A DNA stretch of 64,000 bases from Chelativorans sp. YIM 93263 (GTDB lineage: Bacteria; Pseudomonadota; Alphaproteobacteria; Rhizobiales; Rhizobiaceae), in contig NZ_JAKCWP010000001.1 in the NCBI RefSeq assembly GCF_028767125.1, forward strand, positions 558,001 through 622,000. The letters are read 5' to 3'. Each line of letters opens with the position of its first letter. Position 1 is the stretch's first letter. A model generated the notes under the pieces. It was not told the DNA's origin, searched no databases, and saw only the letters and a list, made by a program, of their open reading frames with translations. Shown here in pieces: positions 37,372 to 48,444 of this stretch. Position numbers and translations under genes: made by a program.

Positions 37372-37438
37372 ACGCGTGATCACCATCAACGGCAAGAAGC
37401 AGTGGCTGCGGCGCGCCACTCCCTATGCACGTAGCTAA
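37367..37438 (+). pseudogene. Remnant of an IS6-family transposase (start of DDE domain)
   Basis: In a different frame from the preceding relic, 37367-37435 encodes DERVITINGKKQWLRRATPYA, followed by RS and TAA. This matches the first Asp region of IS6-family transposases (DEVVITINGKKHWLWRAVDQ). Only about 23 codons survive. Two different transposase scraps side by side point to an old insertion hot spot upstream of the TauE gene. Confidence 0.55.
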
Positions 37439-37458
37439 GGTTTCGGTGCCTCGCTAAC

Positions 37459-38226
37459 TTACAGGAGACCTGTCACCCCGCGGCGTACCAGGTCGAGCGC
37501 GAGCAGCGTAAGGCCGATCCGGAACCAGCGGCGGAAGCTTTGCTCGGGCAGCTTGTCGAGCAGCCCGGTGCCGTAAAGGGTGCCTAGATAACCCGAGGCG
37601 ATCATCACGACGATGAAGGGCAGCCACTGAGCGAAGGCAAAGCCGGCGATCGAGAATGCGATTACCTTTAGCGCATGCTGGATCATCATGCCGGCGGCCT
37701 GGGTGGCGATCAGCGCTTTCCGGTCGTCGGTGATAAGTTGCGCGAACGCAGCGGCAAACAGCGGTCCTGTGGCGCCGAAGAACATGCTCAGGAGCGCGAG
37801 TACCGCGCTGCCCACCACAAGCCCCGCGCTGCTGATCCTGGCAGCGCCCGGGATCTTCGCCCAGGTGATGACGATCACAAAAAGCCCAAGCGCGAGCTTT
37901 AAAAGCGCGTCGGGAAGCTGCACGACGAAGTACGTTCCGACAACCGCGCCCACCACGCTTCCCGCGATAAAAGGCACGGCGATCCCGTGCACGATGTGCG
38001 CCCGCTGGTGCCAGGCACGGCCCGAATTGGAGCCAAGCTGCACTGCGCCATGTACGGGAATGAGTGCCGCCACCGGGATGAAGATGCCGAGCAGCGCCAG
38101 CATCGCGACACCGCCGCCGAGGCCGAAAACGGCAGTTAAAGCGGAGGTGAAGAAGCTGGCGAACACCAGGAGCAGGGCAGCCGGCGCGCTCAGCGCGTCC
38201 GGCAGGATTGCGTTCAGCAGGTCCAA
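37459..38226 (-). CDS. TauE/SafE family membrane transporter (putative sulfite/anion exporter)
   Basis: This 255-aa protein has eight hydrophobic segments and the duplicated TauE/SafE core. The first half has FFTSALTAVFGLGGGVAMLALLG and the second AVLALLSMFFGATGPLFAA (quoted in part). Family members export sulfite, sulfoacetate or other organosulfur anions; the substrate here is unknown. The start appears to be TTG 38226, with AGGA 8 bp upstream. Its start is 9 bp after the end of the NDUFA9-like gene, so the pair may be co-transcribed. Confidence 0.85.
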   Translation of the reverse strand: MDLLNAILPDALSAPAALLLVFASFFTSALTAVFGLGGGVAMLALLGIFIPVAALIPVHGAVQLGSNSGRAWHQRAHIVHGIAVPFIAGSVVGAVVGTYFVVQLPDALLKLALGLFVIVITWAKIPGAARISSAGLVVGSAVLALLSMFFGATGPLFAAAFAQLITDDRKALIATQAAGMMIQHALKVIAFSIAGFAFAQWLPFIVVMIASGYLGTLYGTGLLDKLPEQSFRRWFRIGLTLLALDLVRRGVTGLL

Positions 38227-38235
38227 TAAACGATC

Positions 38236-39207
38236 CTACATCTGCGGCTGGGTGAACTGCCCCGCGGGTCGGTACGTCCACAGGTAGGTCGGCAGGATGG
38301 CATGGATCGAATGCTGCGGAATTCCGAGCCCTTCCAGCGTGTGGCCGCGCGCTTTTGCTTCGTCGGACACGACATTGTCCTTCTCCAACATGCGCACCTG
38401 ATCGAGCGTGATCAGCGGATTTGGCAGCATGCCCATTAACCGGCCCTGGAGCCGCGCGAGAGACCAGGGAAGGGAGACGAGAAGCCGCTTGCGGTTGATG
38501 ACATCCAGCATCTCCTCCATGCACTCGCGGAACGTTAGAGCTTGCGGCCCGCCGAGCTCATAGATGGCGCCGCCCGTAAGGTCGCCGTCCACCGATCGTG
38601 CATAGGCTTCCGCAACGTCACCCACGTAAACAAGCTGGAATCTCGTTTGCCCGCCGCCGATCAGCGGCAGGACGGGAGAAAAACGGGCCATGTTGGCGAA
38701 TCGGTTGAAGAAGGAATCCTCCGGACCGAAAATGATGGACGGGCGCAGAATAGTCGCGTTCTTCACCGTCTCCAGAACCGCCTGCTCGCCCTCGGCCTTG
38801 CTGCGCCCGTATGCGGAGGACGAATCGAGATCAGCACCAATGGCAGAGCCATGCGTGAGTCCGGCGCCTGCGGCCCGGGCGGCTTCCGCCACCGCGCGCG
38901 CGCCCACATTCTGCACCGCGTCGAAGCTCTGGCGGCCCGATTCGTGCAGGATACCCACGAGGTTGACCACGTGGTCCGCGCCTTCGACGGCCCGGTCCAC
39001 AGACCAGCGATAGCGCAGATTGGCCTGCACGGCATGCACCTGGCCCATATTGCCAAGCGTCTGGACGTGGATTTCCGTATGCGGATTGCGGCAGGCAACC
39101 CGCACGCGATAGCCCCGCCGCGTCAGGGCCTGTACCACGTGACGGCCGACAAATCCGGACCCGCCGAAGACGGTGACGAGCTTGGGTTTCTGGCTTATGG
39201 TGGCCAT
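38236..39207 (-). CDS. NDUFA9-like NAD(P)-binding protein (complex I-associated SDR family)
   Basis: This 323-aa atypical SDR has the N-terminal nucleotide loop TVFGGSGFVGRHVVQAL. Motifs include NLVGILHESGRQSFDAVQNVG and LRPSIIFGPEDSFFNRFA (quoted in part: RPSIIFGPEDSFFNR), typical of the NDUFA9/YLBW-like group found with respiratory complex I in Alphaproteobacteria. The C-terminus has the usual PLITLDQVRMLEKDNVVS. A structural or chaperone-like role in complex I is known for mitochondrial NDUFA9; for the bacterial protein this is inference. Confidence 0.88.
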   Translation of the reverse strand: MATISQKPKLVTVFGGSGFVGRHVVQALTRRGYRVRVACRNPHTEIHVQTLGNMGQVHAVQANLRYRWSVDRAVEGADHVVNLVGILHESGRQSFDAVQNVGARAVAEAARAAGAGLTHGSAIGADLDSSSAYGRSKAEGEQAVLETVKNATILRPSIIFGPEDSFFNRFANMARFSPVLPLIGGGQTRFQLVYVGDVAEAYARSVDGDLTGGAIYELGGPQALTFRECMEEMLDVINRKRLLVSLPWSLARLQGRLMGMLPNPLITLDQVRMLEKDNVVSDEAKARGHTLEGLGIPQHSIHAILPTYLWTYRPAGQFTQPQM

Positions 39208-39286
39208 AATGCCTCGGTCTCCATTATGCCTCTTTTCCGCGCTTCTTAATCACCTTTGGCGTCAAAGGCAAAGGGCTCATAGCAAA

Positions 39287-39399
39287 GGAGCGAACAGGGA
39301 GTAGCGAAATAGCGAATGGGATAAGGGAGCGGGGAGAAAACGGTAAAGCCCTACGTCCCGACCCTCGCTTCGCTATCCACCGGCCACTATTCGCTTACC
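39287..39399. repeat. Intergenic AGCGAATAG-type inverted repeat element upstream of gyrB
   Basis: The left part (39287-39327) contains AGTAGCGAAATAGCGAATGGG. The right part (39351-39399) read on the other strand contains GTAAGCGAATAGTGG and GATAGCGAAGCGAGGG. The same short words built on AGCGAATRG thus occur in opposite orientation on both sides of a GC-rich middle. I recall similar words in intergenic elements of Mesorhizobium-like genomes. It lies in the 304-bp gap before gyrB, which otherwise shows no gene. Confidence 0.5.
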
Positions 39400-39499
39400 T
39401 CTTCAAAACTTGGAAAAAGCCGTTGAAATGCCTATATCTTAACCGTTATCAAGCCGCTGATTCGCGGCAAATCCCTGCGCCATGACGGCGCGTCCTTGA

Positions 39500-41959
<2,460 letters not shown>

Positions 41960-42045
41960 TCCGGCTAGGCCGTCTTTTCGAGGCCACGCGGAACAACGAG
42001 ACGCTGCCATCGTTCGTCTGAAAAGTGAACGATGGAGTTTGATCG

Positions 42046-42525
42046 ATGGCGGACAGCGACACTGTTGAACGCGTGTGGGAACTGATTGACAAGATCGGGA
42101 TCTGCATGCTCGTGAGCCGTGACGGGATAGACCTTCGCGCGCGTCCGATGGCCGCCTTTCTCGACCGCGATACGCATCTGATCTATTTTCTCACCGATGC
42201 TGAAAGCCACAAGGACGAGGAGCTGGCCGATGATCCGCATGTGGCTATGGCTTTCGCTGATACCGGCAGTCAGGCCTATCTCTCCGTGACCGGCACGGCG
42301 GAGGTCACCAATGACCGGGAGAAAATCCGCCAGCTCTGGTCCACGCCGGCTAAGGCCTGGTGGAAGAGCCCAGATGACCCCTCGATCCGGGTGCTCAAGG
42401 TCACACCGAAGGACGCGCAATACTGGGATGGTCCCGGTACGGTGGCGAGCTATATCAAGATGGCAGCGGCCGCGGTCTCCGATGCACGACCGGACCTTGG
42501 TAAGAACCGGAAGGTCGATCTTTAG
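42046..42525 (+). CDS. PNPOx-like flavin-binding protein (general stress protein 26 type)
   Basis: This 159-aa split-barrel protein has ARPMAAFLDRDTHLIYFLTDAESHK (quoted in part: IYFLTDAESHK) and VSVTGTAEVTNDREKIRQLW-like features of the Ydag/GSP26 subfamily. It likely binds FMN or FAD; the true substrate is unknown. ATG 42046 follows gyrB by 86 bp. The conserved AKAWWKSPDDPSIRVLKV part fits the family. Confidence 0.88.
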   Translation: MADSDTVERVWELIDKIGICMLVSRDGIDLRARPMAAFLDRDTHLIYFLTDAESHKDEELADDPHVAMAFADTGSQAYLSVTGTAEVTNDREKIRQLWSTPAKAWWKSPDDPSIRVLKVTPKDAQYWDGPGTVASYIKMAAAAVSDARPDLGKNRKVDL

Positions 42526-42650
42526 ACCCCTCACCCCGCCTGCCCACGTGCAGATTTGCAATCCTATAGGCTGTGAAAGGGGTGACATTCCGGCCAGGGG
42601 GGTTATGGCTTTCCCGCGTGAACATGATCTCGCGTGTTTTTGGGAAGCCA

Positions 42651-43574
42651 ATGGTTATCAGTTTCGATATCGGAGGTACCACGATCAGAAGCGCGGTAGC
42701 GCGCTCGACGGAATCCATTGAGCCAATCAGGCGGCAGCCTACCCCCACCGAGGATTTCGATGCCTTCCTGGCTTGCCTCCGCCAAGCCATTGCAGACGCA
42801 GGGGAAGCACCGGCTTATATCGCCATCTCCATTGCTGGCGTACTCGATCCCGAGTCGGGTAGGGCCATTTGCGCTAACATTTCCTGCATTCACGGCCGGC
42901 GCCTAAAAACTGAGCTTGAGCAGGCGTTGGGCGTGCACGTCATCATCGCCAATGATGCCGATTGCTTTGCCGTTGCCGAGGCACGTGTCGGCGCGGGCAA
43001 GGGGCACGAAATCGTTTTCGGCGCCATTTTGGGTACCGGTGTGGGCGGGGGCCTCGTGGCGCGCGGACAACTCGTCAACGCTAATGGCGGCTTCGCCGGC
43101 GAATGGGGCCATGCGCCGGTGGCCGCCGCCTACGCCGGTACGCCACCTGTTCGGGTGCCCGCCTTCCAATGCGGCTGCGGGATGAAGGGCTGTCTCGACC
43201 CGATCGGAAGCGCACGCGGCATGGAACGTCTGCACAAAGCTTTGCACGATCAGGACCGGTCCTCCATGGAAATCATCGCCGCCTGGGAGGAGGGCGATCC
43301 GTCGTCTGCGCGCACGATCGATGTCTTGTGCGATGTTCTAAGCGCGCCGCTAGCCATGGTGGTCAACGTCACCGGCGCCACCATCGTGCCGGTAGGCGGA
43401 GGGCTTTCCAATGCCGGGTCCCTTATCGCCGAGCTTGACCGGCGGGTGCGCAAGCAAACGCTCTTTGCCTTCAAGCGCCCGCTCGTGATGCCCGGAGCCT
43501 GCCGGGATGAACCAGGGCTCCTGGGTGCCGCGCTGCTCGGCCTGGAAAGGGCAGCCCGTGGAGCTTCCGTCTGA
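42651..43574 (+). CDS. ROK family sugar kinase (NagK/fructokinase-like)
   Basis: This 307-aa protein has no N-terminal helix-turn-helix, so it is a kinase rather than a repressor. SFDIGGTTIRSAV is the phosphate loop, NDADCFAVAEA contains the catalytic Asp, and ILGTGVGGGLV is the sugar loop. The ROK zinc signature appears as CGCGMKGCLDPIGS. N-acetylglucosamine or another hexose is likely. ATG 42651, with GGGAAG just upstream, is preferred over an ATG at 42624 and a GTG at 42573. Confidence 0.88.
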   Translation: MVISFDIGGTTIRSAVARSTESIEPIRRQPTPTEDFDAFLACLRQAIADAGEAPAYIAISIAGVLDPESGRAICANISCIHGRRLKTELEQALGVHVIIANDADCFAVAEARVGAGKGHEIVFGAILGTGVGGGLVARGQLVNANGGFAGEWGHAPVAAAYAGTPPVRVPAFQCGCGMKGCLDPIGSARGMERLHKALHDQDRSSMEIIAAWEEGDPSSARTIDVLCDVLSAPLAMVVNVTGATIVPVGGGLSNAGSLIAELDRRVRKQTLFAFKRPLVMPGACRDEPGLLGAALLGLERAARGASV

Positions 43575-43636
43575 GTTGGATTTGATGCCGGTATCGAGCG
43601 TTCCCCCGGGGTTCAAACCCGTCGGGTCTTCGATGC

Positions 43637-44455
43637 TCAGCCGTTCCGGCCGGAATCTTCGCGGGCAATGCGCTCCCAGCTATCGTTCTGCGCAAGCATG
43701 TCGCGCAAATAGGCCATATTAGCCTCGGCCTGTTCGGGTGAGAGTTCCTGCCGCGCAATTCGCTCAGCCTGGTCGAAGCGGCCCTGAAGGCCGATGACAA
43801 GGGCAAGATTCTGGCGTACCCGGCTGTCCGCGCCCGGTTTCTCCACGGCGCGGCGAAGCTGGGCTTCAGCAGCCTGAAGATCACCCTCCAGAAGATACGA
43901 CATTCCCAGGTTCGACAGGATGGAAGGTTCCTCGGGTTGTAGCTCAAGCGCCCGGTTATAGCGCTTGCGGGCGGCTTCCGGCTCGCCGATCTGATCGAGA
44001 ATGGCGCCTTCAGCGGAAAGAAGCCGCCAATCGGGATATTCCGGCGTTTGCGCCCGGCGCACGGCATCCAACGCCGGCTCGAATTCGCCGGCCGCCGCGA
44101 GCGCTTTTCCATAGGCCGCCAGCACACCGCGATCCTTCGGATAGGCTATGGCCAGTTTCCGCATGACCGCGAGAGATTGGTCGACATGGCCACTCATCTG
44201 CAGAACGCTCGCGTAACGCATGGCCACGGATTTATCCTTCGGATCGCGGGCGTAGGCCCTGCCAACACGATCGGTCTCGGCGGCCAGGTCTCGCGCGGAC
44301 ATCGAATCCGGTGAACGCGCCTGGCTCCGCTCGGTGGAGCCGGTTGTGATGTTCGAGACTTTTTGGCTGATGGAGGAGCAACCGGCAACGGCCAGGGAAA
44401 AGGCGACCGCGACCGCGATCGATACCGGTTTTGCGCGTGCTGGACTTCGCCTCAT
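43637..44455 (-). CDS. TadD-like tetratricopeptide repeat lipoprotein
   Basis: This 272-aa protein has a lipobox LAVAGC near residue 25 after a hydrophobic stretch, so it is an outer-membrane-type lipoprotein. TPR units fill residues about 65-230 (for example EPSILSNLGMSYLLEGDLQAAE, quoted in part). It resembles TadD, the pilotin-like TPR lipoprotein of Flp/Tad pilus systems, but no tad genes are nearby. ATG 44455 (MRRSPARAK) fits a signal peptide; an upstream ATG at 44485 adds only basic residues. Confidence 0.85.
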   Translation of the reverse strand: MRRSPARAKPVSIAVAVAFSLAVAGCSSISQKVSNITTGSTERSQARSPDSMSARDLAAETDRVGRAYARDPKDKSVAMRYASVLQMSGHVDQSLAVMRKLAIAYPKDRGVLAAYGKALAAAGEFEPALDAVRRAQTPEYPDWRLLSAEGAILDQIGEPEAARKRYNRALELQPEEPSILSNLGMSYLLEGDLQAAEAQLRRAVEKPGADSRVRQNLALVIGLQGRFDQAERIARQELSPEQAEANMAYLRDMLAQNDSWERIAREDSGRNG

Positions 44456-44577
44456 CCCGTTTCCTCGTCGGCGGGGCGTCACCACCGGAACCCCAAGCTT
44501 TCCCGTCGGATATATTCCGTTAACCCTAATGGAGTGTTAATTAAGATCGATCCCGTCTCAGAAAGGAAGGTTTCGTC

Positions 44578-45948
44578 ATGCCGCTCACGCTCACCGCCAC
44601 CGGGGAAAGTGGCTCCTTGCCCGTCTATCTCGCACGTGAGTCGGTGCTGGAGGAGTCCGGCGCGGACGCCGCGGCATGCGCTTGGGCGCGGGCCAATGGT
44701 TTCACCGGGCGCGATGGCGCCGTTCTGACGATTCCCGGCCACGACGGCGCGCTCGCCGGTGCATTCTTCGGGTTGGGCGGGGGCGACCCCTCTCCGTTCA
44801 GCTTTGCCCGTCTCGCCCGCAACCTGCCCAAGGGGCAGTGGCACTTCGCCAGCACTCCGAAGAATCGCCACCTTGTCGCGCTTGCCCTGCGTCTCGGCGG
44901 CTATGCCTTTACGCGCTATGGGAGCAAGCCGACGACCGACATCGCTTTCGCGGCACCTGAAGGAACCGACAGGGCTGAGGTCGACCGGCTTGCCGAAGGC
45001 GTCTTTCTGGCTCGCGATCTCATCAACACGCCAACCAACGACATGGGGCCCGACGCGCTGGAAGAAACCGCCCGCGCTCTGGCCAAATCTCATGACGCGG
45101 CGATTTCGGTCACGTCGGGGGACGATCTCCTTGCACAGAACTTTCCATTGATTCACGCGGTCGGGCGTGCGAGCGCCGAGGCACCACGCCTGATCGACCT
45201 GTGCTGGGGAGCGGAGTCGGCGCCGAAGGTGACGCTCGTCGGCAAGGGTGTGTGCTTCGATACGGGCGGGCTCGATATCAAGCCGGCCAACAATATGCTC
45301 CTGATGAAAAAGGATATGGGCGGAGCGGCCAATGTGCTGGGCCTCGCCTCGATGATCATGGCGGCCAAGCTGCCGGTGCGCTTGCGCGTGCTCATTCCCG
45401 CCGTGGAGAACGCGATCTCGGCCAACGCCTTCCGCCCCAGCGACATTCTGAAAAGCCGCAAGGGGCTGACCGTGGAGATTGGGCATACGGATGCAGAGGG
45501 GCGGCTGGTTCTGGCCGACGCCATGACGCTTGCCGACGAGGAATCTCCTGAGCTCCTGATTGATATGGCAACCTTGACGGGGGCCGCCCGCGTTGCCCTG
45601 GGCCCGGATCTTCCGCCGTTTTACACGCGCGACGAGGGGCTGGCTGAGGCTCTTGCCGGAGCAGCTGACGAGAACGTCGATCCGTTGTGGCGCATGCCGC
45701 TTTGGCAGCCTTATGCGGAACGGCTCAGTTCCAAGGTGGCCGACATCAACAATGTGAACAAGGACGGCTTTGCCGGCTCGATCACGGCGGCGCTCTTTCT
45801 GGAGCGCTTCGTGGAGAAGGCGCAGGCCTGGGCTCATTTCGACATCTATGGCTGGAACCCCAACGACAAGGCGGCTTGCCCGGTGGGCGGCGAGGCGCAG
45901 GGCATCCGCGCTATCGAGGCCGTTCTGCGCAAGCGCTATGGCCGCTGA
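44578..45948 (+). CDS. M17 leucyl aminopeptidase family protein
   Basis: This 456-aa metallopeptidase has VGKGVCFDTGGLDIKPANNM near residue 220 with the metal ligands Lys and Asp, and LLMKKDMGGAANVLG. The signature strand reads HTDAEGRLVLADAM, where most M17 enzymes have NTDAEGRL; the Asp, Glu and Arg are kept. It removes N-terminal residues from peptides in the cytoplasm. ATG 44578 is preceded by GGAAGG. It is followed 63 bp later by a MarR gene and then an NlpC/P60 gene, forming a probable operon. Confidence 0.92.
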   Translation: MPLTLTATGESGSLPVYLARESVLEESGADAAACAWARANGFTGRDGAVLTIPGHDGALAGAFFGLGGGDPSPFSFARLARNLPKGQWHFASTPKNRHLVALALRLGGYAFTRYGSKPTTDIAFAAPEGTDRAEVDRLAEGVFLARDLINTPTNDMGPDALEETARALAKSHDAAISVTSGDDLLAQNFPLIHAVGRASAEAPRLIDLCWGAESAPKVTLVGKGVCFDTGGLDIKPANNMLLMKKDMGGAANVLGLASMIMAAKLPVRLRVLIPAVENAISANAFRPSDILKSRKGLTVEIGHTDAEGRLVLADAMTLADEESPELLIDMATLTGAARVALGPDLPPFYTRDEGLAEALAGAADENVDPLWRMPLWQPYAERLSSKVADINNVNKDGFAGSITAALFLERFVEKAQAWAHFDIYGWNPNDKAACPVGGEAQGIRAIEAVLRKRYGR

Positions 45949-46011
45949 CCTCTTTCCAGCGACAGGCCGATGCTCTATCGTCACGGGAACGAAACGTTTC
46001 CGGGGCTCGCC

Positions 46012-46362
46012 ATGTCCGTCGTTCTGCGGCCGAGTCAGGCGCTCAGATTGTGGCAGCAGGTCTGTCTCTTTCAGGTACAGGCTGGCCTGCCCGACCTTTC
46101 CGAGCGGCAGCTTTCGATCCTGCTCACCGTCTATCTCGACCCGCCTCCGCATACGGTCCGCGGCCTGGCGGAGAGGCTCGGCGTGAGGAAACCGGTCATC
46201 ACGCGCGCGCTCGACAGGATGGGCGCCCTCGATCTGGTCTCCCGTCGCCGAGACACGCGCGACCGGCGCAATGTGCTGGTCCGCCGCACGGTCGAGGGCG
46301 CTCTTTTCGTCGAGCGTTTCGGAGATGTCGTTGTTGCCAGGGCGCAGGAGCTATCATTGTGA
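46012..46362 (+). CDS. MarR-like winged-helix regulator
   Basis: This protein of about 116 aa has LSERQLSILLTVYLDPPPHTVRGLAERLGVRKPVITRALDRM (quoted in part: TVRGLAERLGVRKPVITRAL), the recognition-helix core of MarR proteins. RRDTRDRRNVLVRRT follows as the wing with the conserved D-x-R-D/R-R. The position between a peptidase and a cell-wall hydrolase suggests local control. ATG 46012 (MSVVLRPSQ) is preferred; an in-frame ATG at 45970 is possible. The TGA (46360-46362) overlaps the GTG of the next gene. Confidence 0.85.
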   Translation: MSVVLRPSQALRLWQQVCLFQVQAGLPDLSERQLSILLTVYLDPPPHTVRGLAERLGVRKPVITRALDRMGALDLVSRRRDTRDRRNVLVRRTVEGALFVERFGDVVVARAQELSL

Positions 46363-47222
46363 GTACTCAACACCACCGCCTGGACCGCAGACTGAATGCC
46401 TTTCGGCCCGACCTCGCCGACGAGGACTTGAAACGCCATGTCGAGGCGACGCGCTTCACCGTCGGCGAGCCCGCGGCGGTCGCGGCACCGGTGGCGAGTG
46501 TCCATCAGGCCCCGGACGCAAGTGCCGGCATGGACACTCAGTTCCTTCACGGGGATACGGTGCGTGTGTTCGAGCGCAAGGATGGCTGGGCATGGGTGCA
46601 GAACGTGCGCGATAACTATGTCGGCTACGTCCGGGAGAGTGAGTTGGGCGACGTGCCACAAGCGCCGACGCACATCGTGTGCATCCCACGCAGCTTCGTC
46701 TACCCGGAGGCGGACATGAAGGCGCCGCCCGTCCGGACCCAAAGCATTGGCGCGCGGCTTGCCGTAAGGGATGTGATTGAGAAGGGCACGACGCGCTACG
46801 CGCTCCTCGAATCAGGCGAGGCGATGATTGCACCGCATCTGCGCCTGCTGGATGAAGCAAGCGCGGATTTCGTTTCTGTTGCGGAGGCGTTTCTGGGCAC
46901 GCCCTATCTTTGGGGCGGGGCGAGCGGATTTGGCATCGACTGTTCGGGGCTCGTGCAGCTTTCCCTCTTCATGGCGGGACGCGAGGTGCCGCGTGACACC
47001 GACATGCAGGAAGCCGCGCTCGGCTCACCCATAAGTGAGGCGTCCATGCTCAGCCGGGGTGATCTGGTCTTCTGGCGTGGGCACGTGGCTATAATGATGG
47101 ACGGCAAGACCGTCGTCCACGCGAATGGCTACACCATGACCGTTTCGCAAGAATCTCTTGCCGAGGCGATTCAGCGGATCACGCCGCTTTACGGACAGCC
47201 CACCGGATATCGCCGGCTTTAG
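46359..47222 (+). CDS. NlpC/P60 family cell-wall hydrolase with N-terminal SH3-like domain
   Basis: This protein of about 287 aa begins at GTG 46359, overlapping the MarR stop by 4 bp. A bacterial SH3-type region (about 60-130, GDTVRVFERKDGWAWVQ) precedes the NlpC/P60 domain. The catalytic Cys is in GIDCSGLVQLS near residue 190. The His is in RGDLVFWRGHVAIMMD near residue 240 and the polar residue in VVHANGYTM. It likely cuts gamma-D-Glu-mDAP bonds in peptidoglycan peptides. No signal peptide is visible, which is common for the dipeptidyl-peptidase VI-like group that acts on recycled muropeptides. Confidence 0.9.
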   Translation: MSTQHHRLDRRLNAFRPDLADEDLKRHVEATRFTVGEPAAVAAPVASVHQAPDASAGMDTQFLHGDTVRVFERKDGWAWVQNVRDNYVGYVRESELGDVPQAPTHIVCIPRSFVYPEADMKAPPVRTQSIGARLAVRDVIEKGTTRYALLESGEAMIAPHLRLLDEASADFVSVAEAFLGTPYLWGGASGFGIDCSGLVQLSLFMAGREVPRDTDMQEAALGSPISEASMLSRGDLVFWRGHVAIMMDGKTVVHANGYTMTVSQESLAEAIQRITPLYGQPTGYRRL

Positions 47223-47677
47223 TTCTCATTCCCTTCCACGAAAATTGTCACGGTGTCGTCTTCTCCGAATTCCACGGCGACGATGTTGCGAAGAAGGATA
47301 TCGCGAGAATCCACGGCGTGGTAAAACATTGCGCTGCCCTCGATGGATTGGCGCAGGCTGGCGATCTCGGTCTCGTGGCTCGCGATGGCTTCTTCGATCG
47401 CGCCGTTCTCCTGGCCGATATCGGACAGGAATACGATTTCCAGCGTATCGAGACTGAAGGCCTTGCGAACCGCCTCGGCATTTTGAAGAGTGTTGTCGAT
47501 CGCCGCCACAACGCGTTCACTCTGATCGCCCTTGTTTGTCTCCTCGGTCTTCACATCGGAACCGATAATTTTGTCGATCGCTTCTTCGTTGTCCAAGCCT
47601 TGGGCCATCAGCGAATGCTGCGCGAGCGGAGCAAGCATGAAGGCAAGCGCCATGAATAACGGCAGGAGTTTCTCCAT
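47219..47677 (-). CDS. Secreted hypothetical protein
   Basis: This 152-aa protein starts at ATG 47677 with MEKLLPLFMALAFMLAPLAQ (a signal peptide) ending near SLMAQ-GL. The mature part is acidic and helical (about 45-115), ending in a short beta-rich piece, VAVEFGEDDTVTIFVEGNEN. I do not recognise a family. It is convergent with the NlpC/P60 gene and the two stop codons overlap by 4 bp. In-frame ATGs up to 47722 exist but would bury the signal peptide. Confidence 0.65.
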   Translation of the reverse strand: MEKLLPLFMALAFMLAPLAQHSLMAQGLDNEEAIDKIIGSDVKTEETNKGDQSERVVAAIDNTLQNAEAVRKAFSLDTLEIVFLSDIGQENGAIEEAIASHETEIASLRQSIEGSAMFYHAVDSRDILLRNIVAVEFGEDDTVTIFVEGNEN

Positions 47678-47811
47678 GGGCCCCGCGGATGTGGGGCGGC
47701 ACATGTCGGCAGCATACATCAAACATTCTCCTTAATGGGCATCACCAAGCGGGGCAGACACCGCAAACACCGGGCATAAACCGTAGTTCCATCGCTGGTG
47801 TCCAGACCCTT

Positions 47812-48444
47812 TCACACATTTTGTATCACTATGTCGGACGTACGGCGCCGTTTCGCAACCCTGTCGGCATTGGGCAGGTCGTTCGTTTCCAGCCAGTGGC
47901 GGGCGGCCGCCGCGTCACGCCCATGATGGGCCCAGCGAGCCAAAAGACGCCTTTCCAGCTCGGCGCGCGGCACATCCATGTAGATTGAAAAATCGAACAG
48001 CTCCGCAAGTGCGCTCCAAGGCTTCTCGCCAAGCAGAAGATAGTTGCCCTCGACCACAATCAGTCGGGCATCCTGCGCGACGATTGCCGCCGCCGCGCGG
48101 GAAAGCTCGATCGAGCGGTCGAACAGCGGGATCGCCACGTCCGGTTCGCCGGCGCGAACGCGCTTGAGAAGTGTATGGAAGCCAGCGAAGTCGAAGCTCT
48201 CCGGTGAGCCCTTGCGCCCGGCGAGGCCCCGTTCACGTAAGACGGCATCGTCGAAATGAAACCCATCCATCGGCACGAGCGCCGTCTTTTCGCCATGCGC
48301 GGTCAGGGCCTCCGTCAATGCAGCCCCGAGCGTGGACTTGCCCGATCCCGGTGGGCCGGCAACGGCGATTATGAAACGACGGGCATCTCCGGCGCGCGAC
48401 AATATGCGATCGGCGATGCTGTCGACTTCCATACCGCGTGTCAT
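47812..48444 (-). CDS. P-loop nucleoside/sugar kinase family protein (FrcK/uridine kinase-like)
   Basis: This 210-aa protein has IIAVAGPPGSGKSTL (Walker A, near residues 26-40) and MDGFHFDDAVLRERGL. It also has RKGSPESFDFAGFHTLL and LIVVEGNYLLL, the pattern shared by uridine kinase, pantothenate kinase and the FrcK-type kinases found with rhizobial sugar transporters. The position downstream of D-lyxose isomerase with a 4-bp ATGA overlap suggests a ketopentose or ketohexose substrate (inference). Confidence 0.82.
   Translation of the reverse strand: MTRGMEVDSIADRILSRAGDARRFIIAVAGPPGSGKSTLGAALTEALTAHGEKTALVPMDGFHFDDAVLRERGLAGRKGSPESFDFAGFHTLLKRVRAGEPDVAIPLFDRSIELSRAAAAIVAQDARLIVVEGNYLLLGEKPWSALAELFDFSIYMDVPRAELERRLLARWAHHGRDAAAARHWLETNDLPNADRVAKRRRTSDIVIQNV

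Noticed and set aside
44479-46152. A 557-codon open frame antisense to the M17 peptidase gene
   Set aside because: Arg/Gly/His-rich product without motifs; the aminopeptidase has complete catalytic motifs.
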